This document shows, piece after piece, positions 1 through 8,950 of a stretch of DNA of 64,000 nt. Below the pieces are notes generated by a model. The model did not search any database. It saw only the letters and a list, made by a program, of their open reading frames with translations, and was not told the origin of the DNA. The stretch is from Sulfurovum sp. XGS-02 (GTDB taxonomy: Bacteria; Campylobacterota; Campylobacteria; Campylobacterales; Sulfurovaceae). Numbering within the stretch: position 1 is the first letter of the stretch; each line of letters opens with the position of its first letter. The stretch lies in NCBI RefSeq assembly GCF_023213175.1, contig NZ_CP093312.1, forward strand, positions 1,922,001-1,986,000, given 5' to 3'. The position numbers and the translations under genes were made by a program.

Positions 1-516
1 GACCATTTCGCCAAACCCGAAGATGAACTTTTTGGGGCTATCGAAAAAGGTGAGCTTCACCGGAATTTTCAAGGCTACACGACAAAAGGCGGAGCGAACC
101 TTGTGGGTATCGGTCTGACTAGTATTGGGGAGGGTGAGCGTTATTATGCGCAGAACACCAAAGATATGAAAGTCTATGAAGCTGCACTTGATGCGGGAAA
201 ACTGCCTTTTGAACGAGGTGTAAAGCTAAGTGATGATGACTATCTTCGGAAAGCAGTGATCATGGAGCTCATGGCCAACTTTTCTATCGATATGAAAAGA
301 GTAGAGCGTGAGCATCATATAGATTTTAAAAGATATTTTGCCGATGCTTTAGATGCCTTGCAGGAGTTTGTTGAGGCTGATCTAGTTACCATCACAGAAG
401 ATAAGATCACCGTAAGTACCACAGGTACCCTGCTGATACGGAATATAGCGATGCCGTTTGATGCCTATATGAAAAAGTATGCCCAAAGCAAGAAAAGCTT
501 TTCAAAAACGGTATAA
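1..516 (+). CDS. hemN: Oxygen-independent coproporphyrinogen III oxidase, C-terminal part
   Basis: The frame is open from base 1 and gives the last 171 residues of a HemN-type radical SAM enzyme, which decarboxylates coproporphyrinogen III to protoporphyrinogen IX in haem synthesis without oxygen. The visible part is the region after the barrel: the glycine-rich GGANLVGIGLTSIG stretch and the winged-helix-like HemN C-terminal domain with the ELMANFSID motif. The SAM cysteine motif lies outside the window, so HemN cannot be told from HemW-like paralogues by cluster residues; the ELMANF and YYAQNTKD stretches favour true HemN. The 5' part is missing because of the window edge. A (Fe-S) oxidoreductase follows on the same strand after 117 bases. 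Confidence 0.88.
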   Translation, partial: DHFAKPEDELFGAIEKGELHRNFQGYTTKGGANLVGIGLTSIGEGERYYAQNTKDMKVYEAALDAGKLPFERGVKLSDDDYLRKAVIMELMANFSIDMKRVEREHHIDFKRYFADALDALQEFVEADLVTITEDKITVSTTGTLLIRNIAMPFDAYMKKYAQSKKSFSKTV

Positions 517-522
517 TACCCC

Positions 523-606
523 ATACATAATGTCGACCTGACGCTCTTGCAAGCGAAGTGATCCGAGACGGTCGATGATTTTTGCCTACTTTTTCTAAAA
601 AAGTAG
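523..606. repeat. REP-like composite palindrome between hemN and the Fe-S oxidoreductase
   Basis: Two inverted structures lie side by side in the 117-base gap. The outer one has TCGACC and GGTCGA arms around a GC-richer segment that contains TTGCAAGCG. The second is CTACTTTTT (586-594) paired with AAAAAGTAG (598-606) around a 3-base loop. The first part is clearly richer in GC than neighbouring intergenic DNA. It could be a dispersed intergenic repeat, a hemN terminator, or both. I saw no second copy in the window, so the repeat call is an inference. Confidence 0.4.
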
Positions 607-633
607 AGAACAAAACCTTGAATAAGAGGAATT

Positions 634-1938
634 ATGAGTAAACAATTAGAAGATATTTTTAACTTTACGGATACCAGTGAAGCCTGTATCAAATGCGGGA
701 AATGTATCCCGGTATGTACCATACACCAGGTCAATCCGGATGAAACGACCTCTCCTCGTGGGTTCATTGACCTTTTAGGTGCCTATCAACAAGGAGATTT
801 GGAACTCGATAAAAATGCCAAAGATATTTTCGAATCTTGTTTCTTGTGTACCAACTGTGTTGATGTCTGCCCTAACTCATTGCCAACGGATATGATCATC
901 GAAGAAGTACGTGCAGATATTGCCGATAAATTCGGTATTGCATGGTTCAAACGTGGATTTTTCTACCTGCTTCGCCACCGTAAGATCATGGACCTGATGA
1001 TGAAACTTGGCTTCATGTTCAAAACCTGTGCATTGTCTGTGGATGAAAAAGGCAGAGGGCTTAAAGCAAGATTCTCCCTCCCGATGGTAAAGAAAGGAAG
1101 ACTTCTTCCATCGTTAGCTAAAACAAGCTTTTTAAATAGCCATCCAGAAGAGATACCTGCACCTCTGCAAGAGAAGAAAAACCCTCGTGTAGCCATCTTT
1201 ATTGGATGTCTTGCCAACTATAACTATACCGATATCGGTGAGAGTTTGGTCGAGATACTCAAACAATTGAATATTGATGTGTTCATCCCTAAAAAACAGC
1301 TCTGTTGCGGTGCACCTGCCTACTTTACAGGAGATGTTGATTCTGTAGAGTATATGACCAAAAAGAACATCGAATACTTTGAAGGGTTTATGGATGAGTG
1401 TGATGCCATGTTGATCCCTGAAGCAACCTGTTCAGCGATGGTCAAACATGACTGGCAGGTCTTCTTTGAAAACCATCATATGCCTGAATGGAAAGAACGT
1501 GCACAAAAAGTGGCTGAGAAGATCCATATGGCAACAGCATGGCTCTATAACAATACCGATCTAGAAAAGCTGTTGGAAGAAAAAGGCAAAAAGTTTGATG
1601 ATGTGGTCACGTATCATGACCCTTGCCATGCGAGGAAAGTACAGGGTATCTGGCAAGAACCGCGTAATCTACTTGCGCAAAATTATCCGATGAAAGAGAT
1701 GAGTGATCCAAACCGCTGCTGTGGATTTGGCGGGGTCACGATGCAAACGGAAAAATTCCATCTTGCAGAAGCTGCTGGAAAACCAAAAGCAGCCATGATC
1801 AATGATACTAAAGCCAAATATGTGAGTGCAGAGTGTAGTGCTTGTCGTGTACAGCTCAGTGAAGCGATGAACAATGCCGATGTGGAGACCATCTTCAAAA
1901 ATCCTTTAGAGCTGATAGCTGAAGCCCTTAAGGATTAA
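634..1938 (+). CDS. (Fe-S)-binding oxidoreductase subunit, GlcF/GlpC/LldE type
   Basis: This 434-residue protein has two ferredoxin-type cluster motifs near its N-terminus (cysteines at about 18, 21, 24, 28 and 69, 72, 75, 79). Two CCG domains follow: one with CCGAPAYF near residue 225 and one with DPCHARKV and CCGFGG near residues 330-370. Such subunits carry electrons from a flavoprotein that oxidises a 2-hydroxy acid or glycerol-3-phosphate to the quinone pool. A matching FAD subunit (GlcD-like) lies 21 kb away at 23014-24402; that they pair is inference. The start has a good ribosome site (AAGAGGAA). In Helicobacter pylori the neighbour of hemN is also a GlpC-like gene, as far as I recall. 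The gene shares its TTAA stop with the convergent histidine kinase. Confidence 0.8.
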   Translation: MSKQLEDIFNFTDTSEACIKCGKCIPVCTIHQVNPDETTSPRGFIDLLGAYQQGDLELDKNAKDIFESCFLCTNCVDVCPNSLPTDMIIEEVRADIADKFGIAWFKRGFFYLLRHRKIMDLMMKLGFMFKTCALSVDEKGRGLKARFSLPMVKKGRLLPSLAKTSFLNSHPEEIPAPLQEKKNPRVAIFIGCLANYNYTDIGESLVEILKQLNIDVFIPKKQLCCGAPAYFTGDVDSVEYMTKKNIEYFEGFMDECDAMLIPEATCSAMVKHDWQVFFENHHMPEWKERAQKVAEKIHMATAWLYNNTDLEKLLEEKGKKFDDVVTYHDPCHARKVQGIWQEPRNLLAQNYPMKEMSDPNRCCGFGGVTMQTEKFHLAEAAGKPKAAMINDTKAKYVSAECSACRVQLSEAMNNADVETIFKNPLELIAEALKD

Positions 1939-3179
1939 CCAAATCGGCAGGCATCCCCTGCCTTAATGACAAAGATATTATATCCGTCTACATATTTATA
2001 CTCTAAACCACACCCTAACTTTTCCAAAATATTATGTACAATATAGAGTCCCAAGCCAAAACCAGAACTTCTTTTTTCCTCTTGTGAAAAAGGCTCTACA
2101 TAGTAAGAGAGCGGATGCTGCAGTTTCTCACCTTTGGAACTGATCTCCAAACTATTGCCTACTGTCTTGAGTGTTACATGTTTGTCCTTACTGTACTTTA
2201 TACCATTGTCCAGCAGGTTTTTAATGGCTAAAGAGAGCAGTTTGACATCCGTAGCCAAAGCAACATTTTTGACATCTACAGTCACATTATCTTTCGCCAT
2301 CATCAAAAGTTCTTGACTTCTTCTTATCACTTCATCAAGCATCACATACTCAAAAGTAGGTTCAAAACTTTGCGTGGTCACCCTCTCTATCTCTGCAAGT
2401 TCTGAGATCAGTTCATTCATCCGTTCAAAGGCACGTACAAGTATCTTTTTACTCGCTTCATCCTCCATCATTTCGACCACGATACGCCCCTTGGTAATAG
2501 GCGTTTTAAGCTCATGCATCACGTTACGCATAAAAAGGTTTTTAGAGGTACTTAAAGCATTGATATGCACAATGGCATCATCAAAACTTTTTGCGATCTT
2601 ACCGATCTCATCGTCATAGAGATAGGTAATACGTGTCTGCATATCACCCTGGGCAAATCTTTGTATCTGTTTATGTAATTTTTTTAAGGGGTAGAGCTTT
2701 CTTAAAACCGCCAAATAGAGTACAAGAAGCACGGCGATAAGAAACACACCCAAAGCTATGGCGATCTCGAAATAATAATTCTCCGGCCTGTCATCTTCCA
2801 ATAAAAGATTATGCTGCATACGCTGTACATAGATATAATGTTCATCTTCGATTCTGAATACCCTTACCTGTCCAAGAGAAGAACCTCCGGTAAAGACTGT
2901 TTCACCCTCTGTCTCTATCTGCTTTTTGATCTTTGTGGCCTTCTTTTCAGAGAGCGGTTTTACACGTAGATCTCTGTAAAGTGCATCCAGGTCCTCTTTC
3001 CCCGGATTGAGCTGTAATTTTGAGAGAAAGGTAATGGAGATAAGCTGATAGCGTTTATACTCTTCGATCTTATGCCGGTCTTTATCCCAGGAGAGGAAAA
3101 GTAAAAATGTAGCGATCAAGATCAAAATGGCTACAGAGAAGAGAATATGTATAAAGGTGGTTACAGATAAGTTTCTCAT
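1935..3179 (-). CDS. Sensor histidine kinase, ArsS-like
   Basis: A 414-residue kinase of the Campylobacterota ArsS type. It has a membrane segment at about residues 10-28, a periplasmic sensor domain of roughly 100 residues, a second membrane segment at about 138-160, a HAMP region, and the phospho-acceptor box VMHELKTPI near residue 220. The ATPase has an N-box NLLDNGIKYS and a G-box SGFGLGLYIV. It should phosphorylate the response regulator encoded just upstream, whose stop codon overlaps its ATG (ATGA). ArsS in Helicobacter senses acid; the signal here cannot be read from sequence. The gene ends in a 4-base overlap with the convergent Fe-S oxidoreductase gene. Confidence 0.87.
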   Translation of the reverse strand: MRNLSVTTFIHILFSVAILILIATFLLFLSWDKDRHKIEEYKRYQLISITFLSKLQLNPGKEDLDALYRDLRVKPLSEKKATKIKKQIETEGETVFTGGSSLGQVRVFRIEDEHYIYVQRMQHNLLLEDDRPENYYFEIAIALGVFLIAVLLVLYLAVLRKLYPLKKLHKQIQRFAQGDMQTRITYLYDDEIGKIAKSFDDAIVHINALSTSKNLFMRNVMHELKTPITKGRIVVEMMEDEASKKILVRAFERMNELISELAEIERVTTQSFEPTFEYVMLDEVIRRSQELLMMAKDNVTVDVKNVALATDVKLLSLAIKNLLDNGIKYSKDKHVTLKTVGNSLEISSKGEKLQHPLSYYVEPFSQEEKRSSGFGLGLYIVHNILEKLGCGLEYKYVDGYNIFVIKAGDACRFG

Positions 3180-3856
3180 ACTCTGTCAGTTAAAAGGTAT
3201 CCTACACCACGGATCGGTTTAATGTAGATGTTATCAGGATCGATCTTCGCGATCTTCTGTCTTATTCTTGAAATGATCACATCAATATTTTTAATAGAAC
3301 TTTCATCATCAATATGTTCACTTTCATACAAAAGCTGCTCTCTTGAGACTGAACCGTTTTTATGCTGCAGGAGCATACCCAAGATATCATACTCTGCAGC
3401 TGTAAGCTCTAATGACTTACCTTTGAACCTGATCTCTCTGGCGTTAGGATCGGCAACAAAAAGTTCTTCTGTCTCCTGCACTTTCTCATCCACACTGTGT
3501 GTACGTCTCAAGATCGTTTTGATACGTGTCACCAGTTCTCTGGGGTCATAGGGTTTTGGCATATAGTCATCTGCACCACGCTCCATACCGATCACTTTAT
3601 CGGTGATATCATCCCTAGCTGATGAGATAATAATAGGGATATTGCTGAGTTCACGTATTTTAGGGATCACTTCCAATCCATCCATACCCGGCAGGGTCAG
3701 ATCTAAAATGATCAGATCAAAGTCATGCTGGGTTAAAAGTGACAGTCCTATATAGGGGTCTTCAGCACCTATGACTTCCATATCATATTTTGTAAGATAG
3801 TTTGTTAAGATGAGTGCCAATTCCGGATCATCTTCTATAATAAGTATTTTTATAAT
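3176..3856 (-). CDS. OmpR-family response regulator, ArsR-like, with apparent ATT start
   Basis: The receiver domain has the phospho-acceptor Asp in LIILDLTLPGMDGL, the switch residues S-A in IIISSARDD, and the KPYDPREL lysine. It is followed by a winged-helix DNA-binding domain ending RPIRGVGYLLT. The acidic pair IEDD that coordinates Mg2+ lies upstream of the first TTG or ATG codon in the frame. The frame is open back to a TGA overlapping the upstream permease gene and contains no ATG, GTG or TTG ahead of IEDD. A strong ribosome site AAGGAAG (3862-3868) sits 5 bases before an ATT at 3856. Starting there gives MIKILIIEDDPEL and a normal 226-residue protein. ATC (3859) or ATA (3853) are alternatives. 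It is the partner of the kinase at 1935-3179. Confidence 0.85.
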   Translation of the reverse strand: MIKILIIEDDPELALILTNYLTKYDMEVIGAEDPYIGLSLLTQHDFDLIILDLTLPGMDGLEVIPKIRELSNIPIIISSARDDITDKVIGMERGADDYMPKPYDPRELVTRIKTILRRTHSVDEKVQETEELFVADPNAREIRFKGKSLELTAAEYDILGMLLQHKNGSVSREQLLYESEHIDDESSIKNIDVIISRIRQKIAKIDPDNIYIKPIRGVGYLLTDRV

Positions 3857-3875
3857 GATGTCTTCCTTATGTGAC

Positions 3876-4919
3876 TTAAGTGATCAGTTTGCTTTGTTCT
3901 TTATGATTATAATCTATATATACTTTAGTAATCGCAATCAAAAATGAAGTGATCGCCGGCCCCAATATCATTCCCCAAAAGCCGTAGGTACTCATCCCTG
4001 CAATAATAGAGAAAAAGATAACGATCTCATTGATCTCTATCGTACTTTTCAATAGGTCCTTTTTGATCACTTTGATGATCACGGGTTTAATGAATGTATC
4101 GGCAATAATAGAGATCACAATAATAGAATAAGCCGCAATAAAAATGGCTGTGTTTGCATCCATATTTGACCATGAGTACATTGACACCGGTATCCAGACG
4201 ACAGCCCCTCCGATGACAGGTATCAATGATGCAAAACCATAAATCACACCGAAAAGCAGCCCGTTAAATCCGAAATAACTCGCCATGATCCCAAAGAGAA
4301 AGCCTTCAAAAATAGCGGTTACTATAATAGAATAAAAGACCACTTCCATCGTAGAAGAGACCTCATGTATCATCTTAGCACTTTTCATCCTGCTCACAGG
4401 CATCAGTGCACGTATCAGATCAAAAAAACCTTCTCCATAGAAGTTAAAGAGGAAATAAAAAACAAGTACAAGGATCATGTTCTTCACAAACCCCAGGCCC
4501 GCACTTCCTGCTGTTGTCATGTAAGAGGTTGACTTTTGGATATACTCCGCGATCCTTGCATCACTCAAACCTACCTGACTCCACTCTTTGAGATAGGGTA
4601 TCTTTTCTGTAAAGGTTTGAACGGCCGAGGTCACCTCATTGATCGTTGCAATATCGAGTTGAGCGATATACCCTACCCCTGTAGTTGCCATATAGATGAT
4701 AGGTGCAAAAAGTATCAAGATTAAAAGTGACGAAGTGAACATAGCACTTAACTTTCTGGAATTAAAATACTTGATCAACTTTTTTGTCAGGTTGTACGTT
4801 GCCATAGTCAGTAACATTGCCACCACTATCGAGAGTAAAAAGGGTTTATAGATACTATAGGCACCCATCAGTGAAAGCACAAAAAGTATGGTGATCGTGA
4901 TACTCTTATTCGTTATCAA
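3876..4919 (-). CDS. AI-2E family transporter (PerM/YdiK-like)
   Basis: A 347-residue integral membrane protein with about eight hydrophobic segments and the conserved tail region typical of this family ([16 protein letters not shown], then [11 protein letters not shown]). Members export small molecules or ions, for example AI-2 (TqsA) or Na+/H+; the substrate cannot be predicted here. The start appears to be TTG at 4919, inside the end of ruvB (overlap of 14 bases). The next ATG would remove half of the first membrane segment, so TTG is preferred. It sits in a minus-strand run behind ruvB and ahead of the two-component pair, which suggests cotranscription rather than a shared function. Confidence 0.82.
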   Translation of the reverse strand: MITNKSITITILFVLSLMGAYSIYKPFLLSIVVAMLLTMATYNLTKKLIKYFNSRKLSAMFTSSLLILILFAPIIYMATTGVGYIAQLDIATINEVTSAVQTFTEKIPYLKEWSQVGLSDARIAEYIQKSTSYMTTAGSAGLGFVKNMILVLVFYFLFNFYGEGFFDLIRALMPVSRMKSAKMIHEVSSTMEVVFYSIIVTAIFEGFLFGIMASYFGFNGLLFGVIYGFASLIPVIGGAVVWIPVSMYSWSNMDANTAIFIAAYSIIVISIIADTFIKPVIIKVIKKDLLKSTIEINEIVIFFSIIAGMSTYGFWGMILGPAITSFLIAITKVYIDYNHKEQSKLIT

Positions 4920-5919
4920 AAAGTCCGTCCTTCACTCCGCCAAGCTTAAAATGTTCATAACTCTTTTGTGTAGCGATACGGCCACGTGCGGTTCTTTCTA
5001 TATACCCATTGGCTATCAGGTAAGGTTCCAGGACATCCTCGATCGTACCTTCATCTTCACTCAGTGCTGCCCCTATGGTACTTAGTCCCATCGGTTTGTT
5101 TTTTGCTGAGACAAGCAGCTCCAAAAGCTGTATATCCTGTTCATCAAACCCTAAATTATTGACGCCCAGTTCATCCAAGGCATATCGGGCTCTTTGCAAC
5201 GTTACTTCTTCTTCATTCGCCACTTCAGAGAAGTCTCTCACACGTTTAAGCAGACGAAGTGCGATACGCGGTGTGCCCCTGCTTCTGCGTGCTATCTCCG
5301 TCGCCGCATGTTTCTGGGCCGGTTTTTCCAATTTCTGAGCGGCCTGTGCAACGATCTGGGCTAACTCATCAGGCGTATAGAACTGCATCCGGAAATGCAT
5401 ACCAAAACGCTCTCTAAGAGGGTTAGAAAGCATACCTGCTCTTGTCGTTGCCCCGATCAGCGTAAAACGGGGTAGATCTATCTTTACCGTTTGTGCCGCA
5501 GGTCCGGAACCTATAATGATGTCCAAACGGAAATCCTCCATCGCCGGATAGAGTATCTCTTCTATAGCAGGAGACATACGATGGATCTCATCGATGAAGA
5601 GGATGTCACCCTCTTCGATATTGGTAAGCAGTGCCGCCAGATCTCCCGCTTTTTCGATCATCGGTGCAGCGGTCGTCTTGATATTCGCCCCCATCTCTGT
5701 AGAGATGATATTTGCAATGGTCGTTTTCCCTAGGCCTGGAGGTCCAAAAAAGAGAATGTGGTCTAACGCCTCTTCCCTTTTTTTACTCGCTTCTATAAAA
5801 ACCTTTAAATTCTTTTTGATCTTCTCTTGACCGATATACTCATCCCATGAACTAGGACGAAGTGTTGCTTCATACGAAACCTCTTCGTCAAAACGTTCTA
5901 TTTCAACCATACGTTCCAT
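4906..5919 (-). CDS. ruvB: Holliday junction branch migration helicase RuvB
   Basis: A 337-residue AAA+ ATPase that forms hexameric rings on Holliday junctions with RuvA and drives branch migration. Visible are the N-terminal [18 protein letters not shown] stretch, the Walker A motif GPPGLGKTT near residue 60, Walker [10 protein letters not shown], the sensor region [18 protein letters not shown] and the C-terminal winged helix with [12 protein letters not shown]. Length is normal for the family. ruvA and ruvC are not in the window. It lies 3 bases after a BON-domain lipoprotein gene. Confidence 0.97.
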   Translation of the reverse strand: MERMVEIERFDEEVSYEATLRPSSWDEYIGQEKIKKNLKVFIEASKKREEALDHILFFGPPGLGKTTIANIISTEMGANIKTTAAPMIEKAGDLAALLTNIEEGDILFIDEIHRMSPAIEEILYPAMEDFRLDIIIGSGPAAQTVKIDLPRFTLIGATTRAGMLSNPLRERFGMHFRMQFYTPDELAQIVAQAAQKLEKPAQKHAATEIARRSRGTPRIALRLLKRVRDFSEVANEEEVTLQRARYALDELGVNNLGFDEQDIQLLELLVSAKNKPMGLSTIGAALSEDEGTIEDVLEPYLIANGYIERTARGRIATQKSYEHFKLGGVKDGLFDNE

Positions 5920-5922
5920 CTC

Positions 5923-6216
5923 TTACTCTACCACCAATCGATTGACTACTATGCCTGAACCTTCAACGGAACGTGCTACTGAACCTGCCATAAATTTCTG
6001 CTTTTGCGTATGAACAGCACCCCATAAAATATTTTTACCGTTATGTGTATTCACTTTAATATCCATAGTACGTAATGTCTGCGTTGTCAACAGTTTCTCT
6101 TCTATGTCAGAAGCGGAACCTGCTCTGGCTACCGGACTATATACCGATCTATTATCACTGCAGCCATTCAAGCATAATCCTGTAGCCATTCCCATAGCAA
6201 GTAACTCTTTAGTCAT
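5923..6216 (-). CDS. Small BON-domain lipoprotein
   Basis: A 97-residue protein with a short signal sequence ending in a lipobox (LNGC, Cys at about residue 19), so probably lipid-anchored in the envelope. The rest reads as a single BON-type domain: an amphipathic stretch, then VNTHNGKNILWGAVHTQKQK and a closing VEGSGIVVNRLVVE. BON domains are thought to bind phospholipid or envelope polymers. The ribosome site is weak and in-frame ATGs at residues 8 and 10 are possible starts, although they would shorten the signal peptide. It is tightly packed between panB and ruvB. Confidence 0.7.
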   Translation of the reverse strand: MTKELLAMGMATGLCLNGCSDNRSVYSPVARAGSASDIEEKLLTTQTLRTMDIKVNTHNGKNILWGAVHTQKQKFMAGSVARSVEGSGIVVNRLVVE

Positions 6217-6227
6217 TTTTGACTGTC

Positions 6228-7040
6228 TTAATAGGTATATTCATCACTAGGAAATTCTCTGGATTTGACTTCATTGCGGTATGATTCAAGCCCTTCACGT
6301 ACCTGTTTTGCCCCGTCAAAATACTGCTTGACGAACTTCGGTTTAAAGGATTCAAAGAATCCGAACATATCACTCCAGACAAGGACCTGCCCATCTGTGG
6401 CATTCCCTGCCCCTATACCTATGGTCGGTACAGAGACCGCTTCTGTGATCGCTTTTGCCGCTTCTGCTTTCACCCCTTCCACTACGATGGCAAATGCACC
6501 GGCAGCTTCGATCGCTTTGGCATCTTCAACCAATCTATCGATGTCAGCCTGTTCTTTCCCCCGTATTTTATAGCCACCCTCGCTGCGTATGAACTGTGGC
6601 ATCAGCCCTATGTGCCCAAGGACTGCAATGGAGTTTTGTGTCAGGGCCTCAACAATATGTGCTCTCTCTTTACCGCCTTCTATCTTGACCGCTTGTGCAT
6701 TGGTCTCCTGATACGCTCTTGTTGCATTTTTGACTGCATCTTCAGGTGTCATGTACGTACCAAAAGGCATATCCAATACGATCACAGGCAGTGTTGCACC
6801 ATTGCATACGGCTTGTGTATGGTAGATCATCTGATCCATGGTTGCAGAGAGTGTGTCTTCTTTCCCCAGAAAACTCATGTTAAGACTATCCCCGACAAGT
6901 ATCATCTCTACTTCACCATCAAAAATTTTTGCGAACAATGCATCATAGGCTGTCACCATTGTAATAGGTTCTTCTCCCTTCATCTTTGCAATGGTCGTTA
7001 AAGTTACTTTTTTTTCTATTCTTGGGGTATGGATACTCAT
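6228..7040 (-). CDS. panB: 3-methyl-2-oxobutanoate hydroxymethyltransferase
   Basis: PanB makes ketopantoate from 2-oxoisovalerate and methylene-tetrahydrofolate, the first step of pantothenate and CoA synthesis. The 270-residue product shows the metal-site motif VGDSLNM, the VIVLDMPFGTYM strand, the KIEGGKE loop and the GIGAGNATDGQVLVWSDM segment. Two adjacent ATGs (7043, 7040) follow the ribosome site AGGAAG. The second has better spacing and is used here. panC is not in the window. Panb heads the minus-strand run that continues through the BON lipoprotein and ruvB. Confidence 0.96.
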   Translation of the reverse strand: MSIHTPRIEKKVTLTTIAKMKGEEPITMVTAYDALFAKIFDGEVEMILVGDSLNMSFLGKEDTLSATMDQMIYHTQAVCNGATLPVIVLDMPFGTYMTPEDAVKNATRAYQETNAQAVKIEGGKERAHIVEALTQNSIAVLGHIGLMPQFIRSEGGYKIRGKEQADIDRLVEDAKAIEAAGAFAIVVEGVKAEAAKAITEAVSVPTIGIGAGNATDGQVLVWSDMFGFFESFKPKFVKQYFDGAKQVREGLESYRNEVKSREFPSDEYTY

Positions 7041-7164
7041 CATCTTCCTACATAATCTTGTATTTCCTACACGTCTTTGCCTTGCTTAGAGCGCTTCGGT
7101 TTTAACACTAAAGAGCAGAAATTCCTCTTCTCATCTTAATGTTTCTCATTTTATCTAAAAAATG

Positions 7165-7170
7165 TATAAT
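7165..7170 (+). promoter_or_regulatory. -10 element TATAAT of trpA
   Basis: A consensus TATAAT lies 40 bases before the TTG start of trpA. It overlaps the in-frame ATG at 7162, which therefore would sit inside the promoter and is unlikely to be the start. Confidence 0.6.
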
Positions 7171-7209
7171 AACAAAAATATATTACATATTGTCATAAAA
7201 GAGTTCACA

Positions 7210-7950
7210 TTGAAAAATTTAGTTGCCTATATTACCACCGGTTTTCCTTCATTGGAATTTACAGTTGATGCTGCTTTGGCTTTAGCCGAAGCAGGTGTAG
7301 ATACCCTTGAACTGGGCATGCCTTTTTCAGATCCTGTAGCAGATGGACCCGTCATTGAAAAAGCCAACCTCAAAGCCCTGGAGAACGGTTTTAAACTTGC
7401 CCATCTCTTTGAAGCATCTGCGAAGATAGCGCCTCATATCGATACCCTATGGATGGGATACTTCAACCCTTTCTACCATAAAGGCTTGGATACGTTCATT
7501 CGTGAAGCAAACAAGGCCGGAGTGAACGGTTTCATTATTCCGGACCTTCCTTTGGAAGAAGCGAAACCCTATAAACCGGCCATAGAAGCTGCGGGGTTGA
7601 CCCTTATAGATTTCATTGCGCCTACAGACTCCAAAGCACGTATTGAACAGATCGTAACTGATGCAAAAAAATTCATCTACCTCGTGGCGTATGCCGGTAT
7701 TACAGGTTCTGGACAAAGTGAAGATCTGCAGCCGATCATCACCGATATCAAATCCTTTACAGATACACCAGTCTATGTGGGATTCGGGGTAGATGAAAAT
7801 ACTGCCCAAGAGAAAGCCAAAGGGGTAGACGGGGTGATCGTAGGTTCTGCCTTTGTCAAGGTCCTTTTAGATGAACAATTAAGCCATAGCCAAAAGATCA
7901 CGAAGATCTCTGCTCTTGCCAGAGAGATCAAAGAAAAAATAAACAGCTAA
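7210..7950 (+). CDS. trpA: Tryptophan synthase alpha chain
   Basis: TrpA splits indole-3-glycerol phosphate to indole, which TrpB joins to serine. The catalytic Glu and Asp positions are visible in TLELGMPFSDPVADGPVIE and LIDFIAPTD. The phosphate loop is GFGVDENT, then GVIVGSAFVK. Starting at the TTG at 7210 gives 246 residues beginning MKNLVAYITTGFPS, slightly shorter than the usual 265 or so. An upstream ATG at 7162 overlaps a TATAAT box and was rejected. trpB is not adjacent; trpF is at 41098-41688, so the pathway genes are scattered. Confidence 0.93.
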   Translation: MKNLVAYITTGFPSLEFTVDAALALAEAGVDTLELGMPFSDPVADGPVIEKANLKALENGFKLAHLFEASAKIAPHIDTLWMGYFNPFYHKGLDTFIREANKAGVNGFIIPDLPLEEAKPYKPAIEAAGLTLIDFIAPTDSKARIEQIVTDAKKFIYLVAYAGITGSGQSEDLQPIITDIKSFTDTPVYVGFGVDENTAQEKAKGVDGVIVGSAFVKVLLDEQLSHSQKITKISALAREIKEKINS

Positions 7951-7963
7951 AAAGGGGAATCTT

Positions 7964-8065
7964 ATGGATGAAGGTATAAAAATCGGTATCATTCTGCTCA
8001 TTGCATCTATTATTGTCGTAGGTGGCGGATATTATTATATGACAAAAAAGCTCCCAAAAGAGTAA
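7964..8065 (+). CDS. 33-residue single-span membrane peptide
   Basis: A short open frame with a strong ribosome site (AAAAGGGG, 6 bases before ATG). It encodes MDEGIKIGIILLIASIIVV, then GGGYYYMTKKLPKE and a stop. The sequence is a single hydrophobic helix with an acidic N-terminus and a basic C-terminus, as in many small bacterial membrane proteins. It lies 13 bases after trpA and 72 bases before lgt on the same strand. I do not recognise a family. It could be a subunit-like peptide of some membrane complex; no function is inferred. Confidence 0.6.
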   Translation: MDEGIKIGIILLIASIIVVGGGYYYMTKKLPKE

Positions 8066-8137
8066 TTATTCTATCCATAAAAGTCTATTAAATAATTTCG
8101 AGTATAATACTCTGAATTACAGAAAGGGTTATACTCT

Positions 8138-8950
8138 ATGGAACATTTTATCTGGAACGTCAATCCCAATATCTTGGAATTAGGTCCTTTGCAGCTCCGT
8201 TGGTATGGACTGCTCTTTGTGGGTTCTTTTTTTCTTGGACTTATGATCCTTACCAAGATCTATAAACGTGAAGGCAAAGATCCTGCAGTCCTTGATGCTA
8301 TGCTGATCTATATCATGGTAGGTGCTGTACTGGGTTCACGCTTGGTACATTGTTTCTTCTATGAACCGGAGTTTTATCTTTCTCGTCCATTGGAGATACT
8401 CAAAGTATGGAAAGGTGGACTTGCGAGTCATGGCGGACTTGCGGGTGTGCTGATCGCGCTTTATCTGTTTGCAAAACGTTACCATACACCCTATATGTGG
8501 CTACTTTCACGTGTATCCATTCCTGGTGCGCTTACTGCGGCCTTTGTGCGTTTTGGCAATCTTTTCAATTCAGAGATACTGGGACTTCCAAGTGACAAAC
8601 CCTGGGCTATCATCTTTGCACGTGTAGATATGATCCCTAGACACCCCGTGCAACTCTATGAAGCCTTTTCCTATCTCATCATTTTACTCCTGCTAGTTAC
8701 CGTCTATCGTAAAGTGACACCTTCTTTTGCAACCAAGATACTTCCATCTCTCTTTTTAGTTACTGTCTTTACTGCACGTTTCTTTTTGGAATATACCAAG
8801 ACCAGACAGGCAGCCTATACGACCGAACTCCCTTTTACAACAGGGCAGATGTTAAGCATACCTTATATAATATTGGGTATCTTATGGATGATATGGGCAT
8901 TTAAAAGTGTATCGAAGGATCAAAAATATGACAAAGCCTCACATAGCTAA
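8138..8950 (+). CDS. lgt: Phosphatidylglycerol-prolipoprotein diacylglyceryl transferase
   Basis: Lgt transfers diacylglycerol from phosphatidylglycerol to the lipobox cysteine of prolipoproteins in the inner membrane. The 270-residue product has about seven membrane segments, the essential HGGL motif in ASHGGLAGVL near residue 100, and the family signature RFGNLFNSEILG near residue 140, followed by RHPVQLYEA. A TATAAT box at 8103-8108 and an AAAGGG ribosome site precede the ATG. The window encodes several lipoproteins that need this enzyme. The next gene starts inside its last 23 bases. Confidence 0.95.
   Translation: MEHFIWNVNPNILELGPLQLRWYGLLFVGSFFLGLMILTKIYKREGKDPAVLDAMLIYIMVGAVLGSRLVHCFFYEPEFYLSRPLEILKVWKGGLASHGGLAGVLIALYLFAKRYHTPYMWLLSRVSIPGALTAAFVRFGNLFNSEILGLPSDKPWAIIFARVDMIPRHPVQLYEAFSYLIILLLLVTVYRKVTPSFATKILPSLFLVTVFTARFFLEYTKTRQAAYTTELPFTTGQMLSIPYIILGILWMIWAFKSVSKDQKYDKASHS

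Noticed and set aside
7162-7209. ATG start for trpA
   Set aside because: It overlaps a consensus TATAAT and adds 16 residues not typical of the family.
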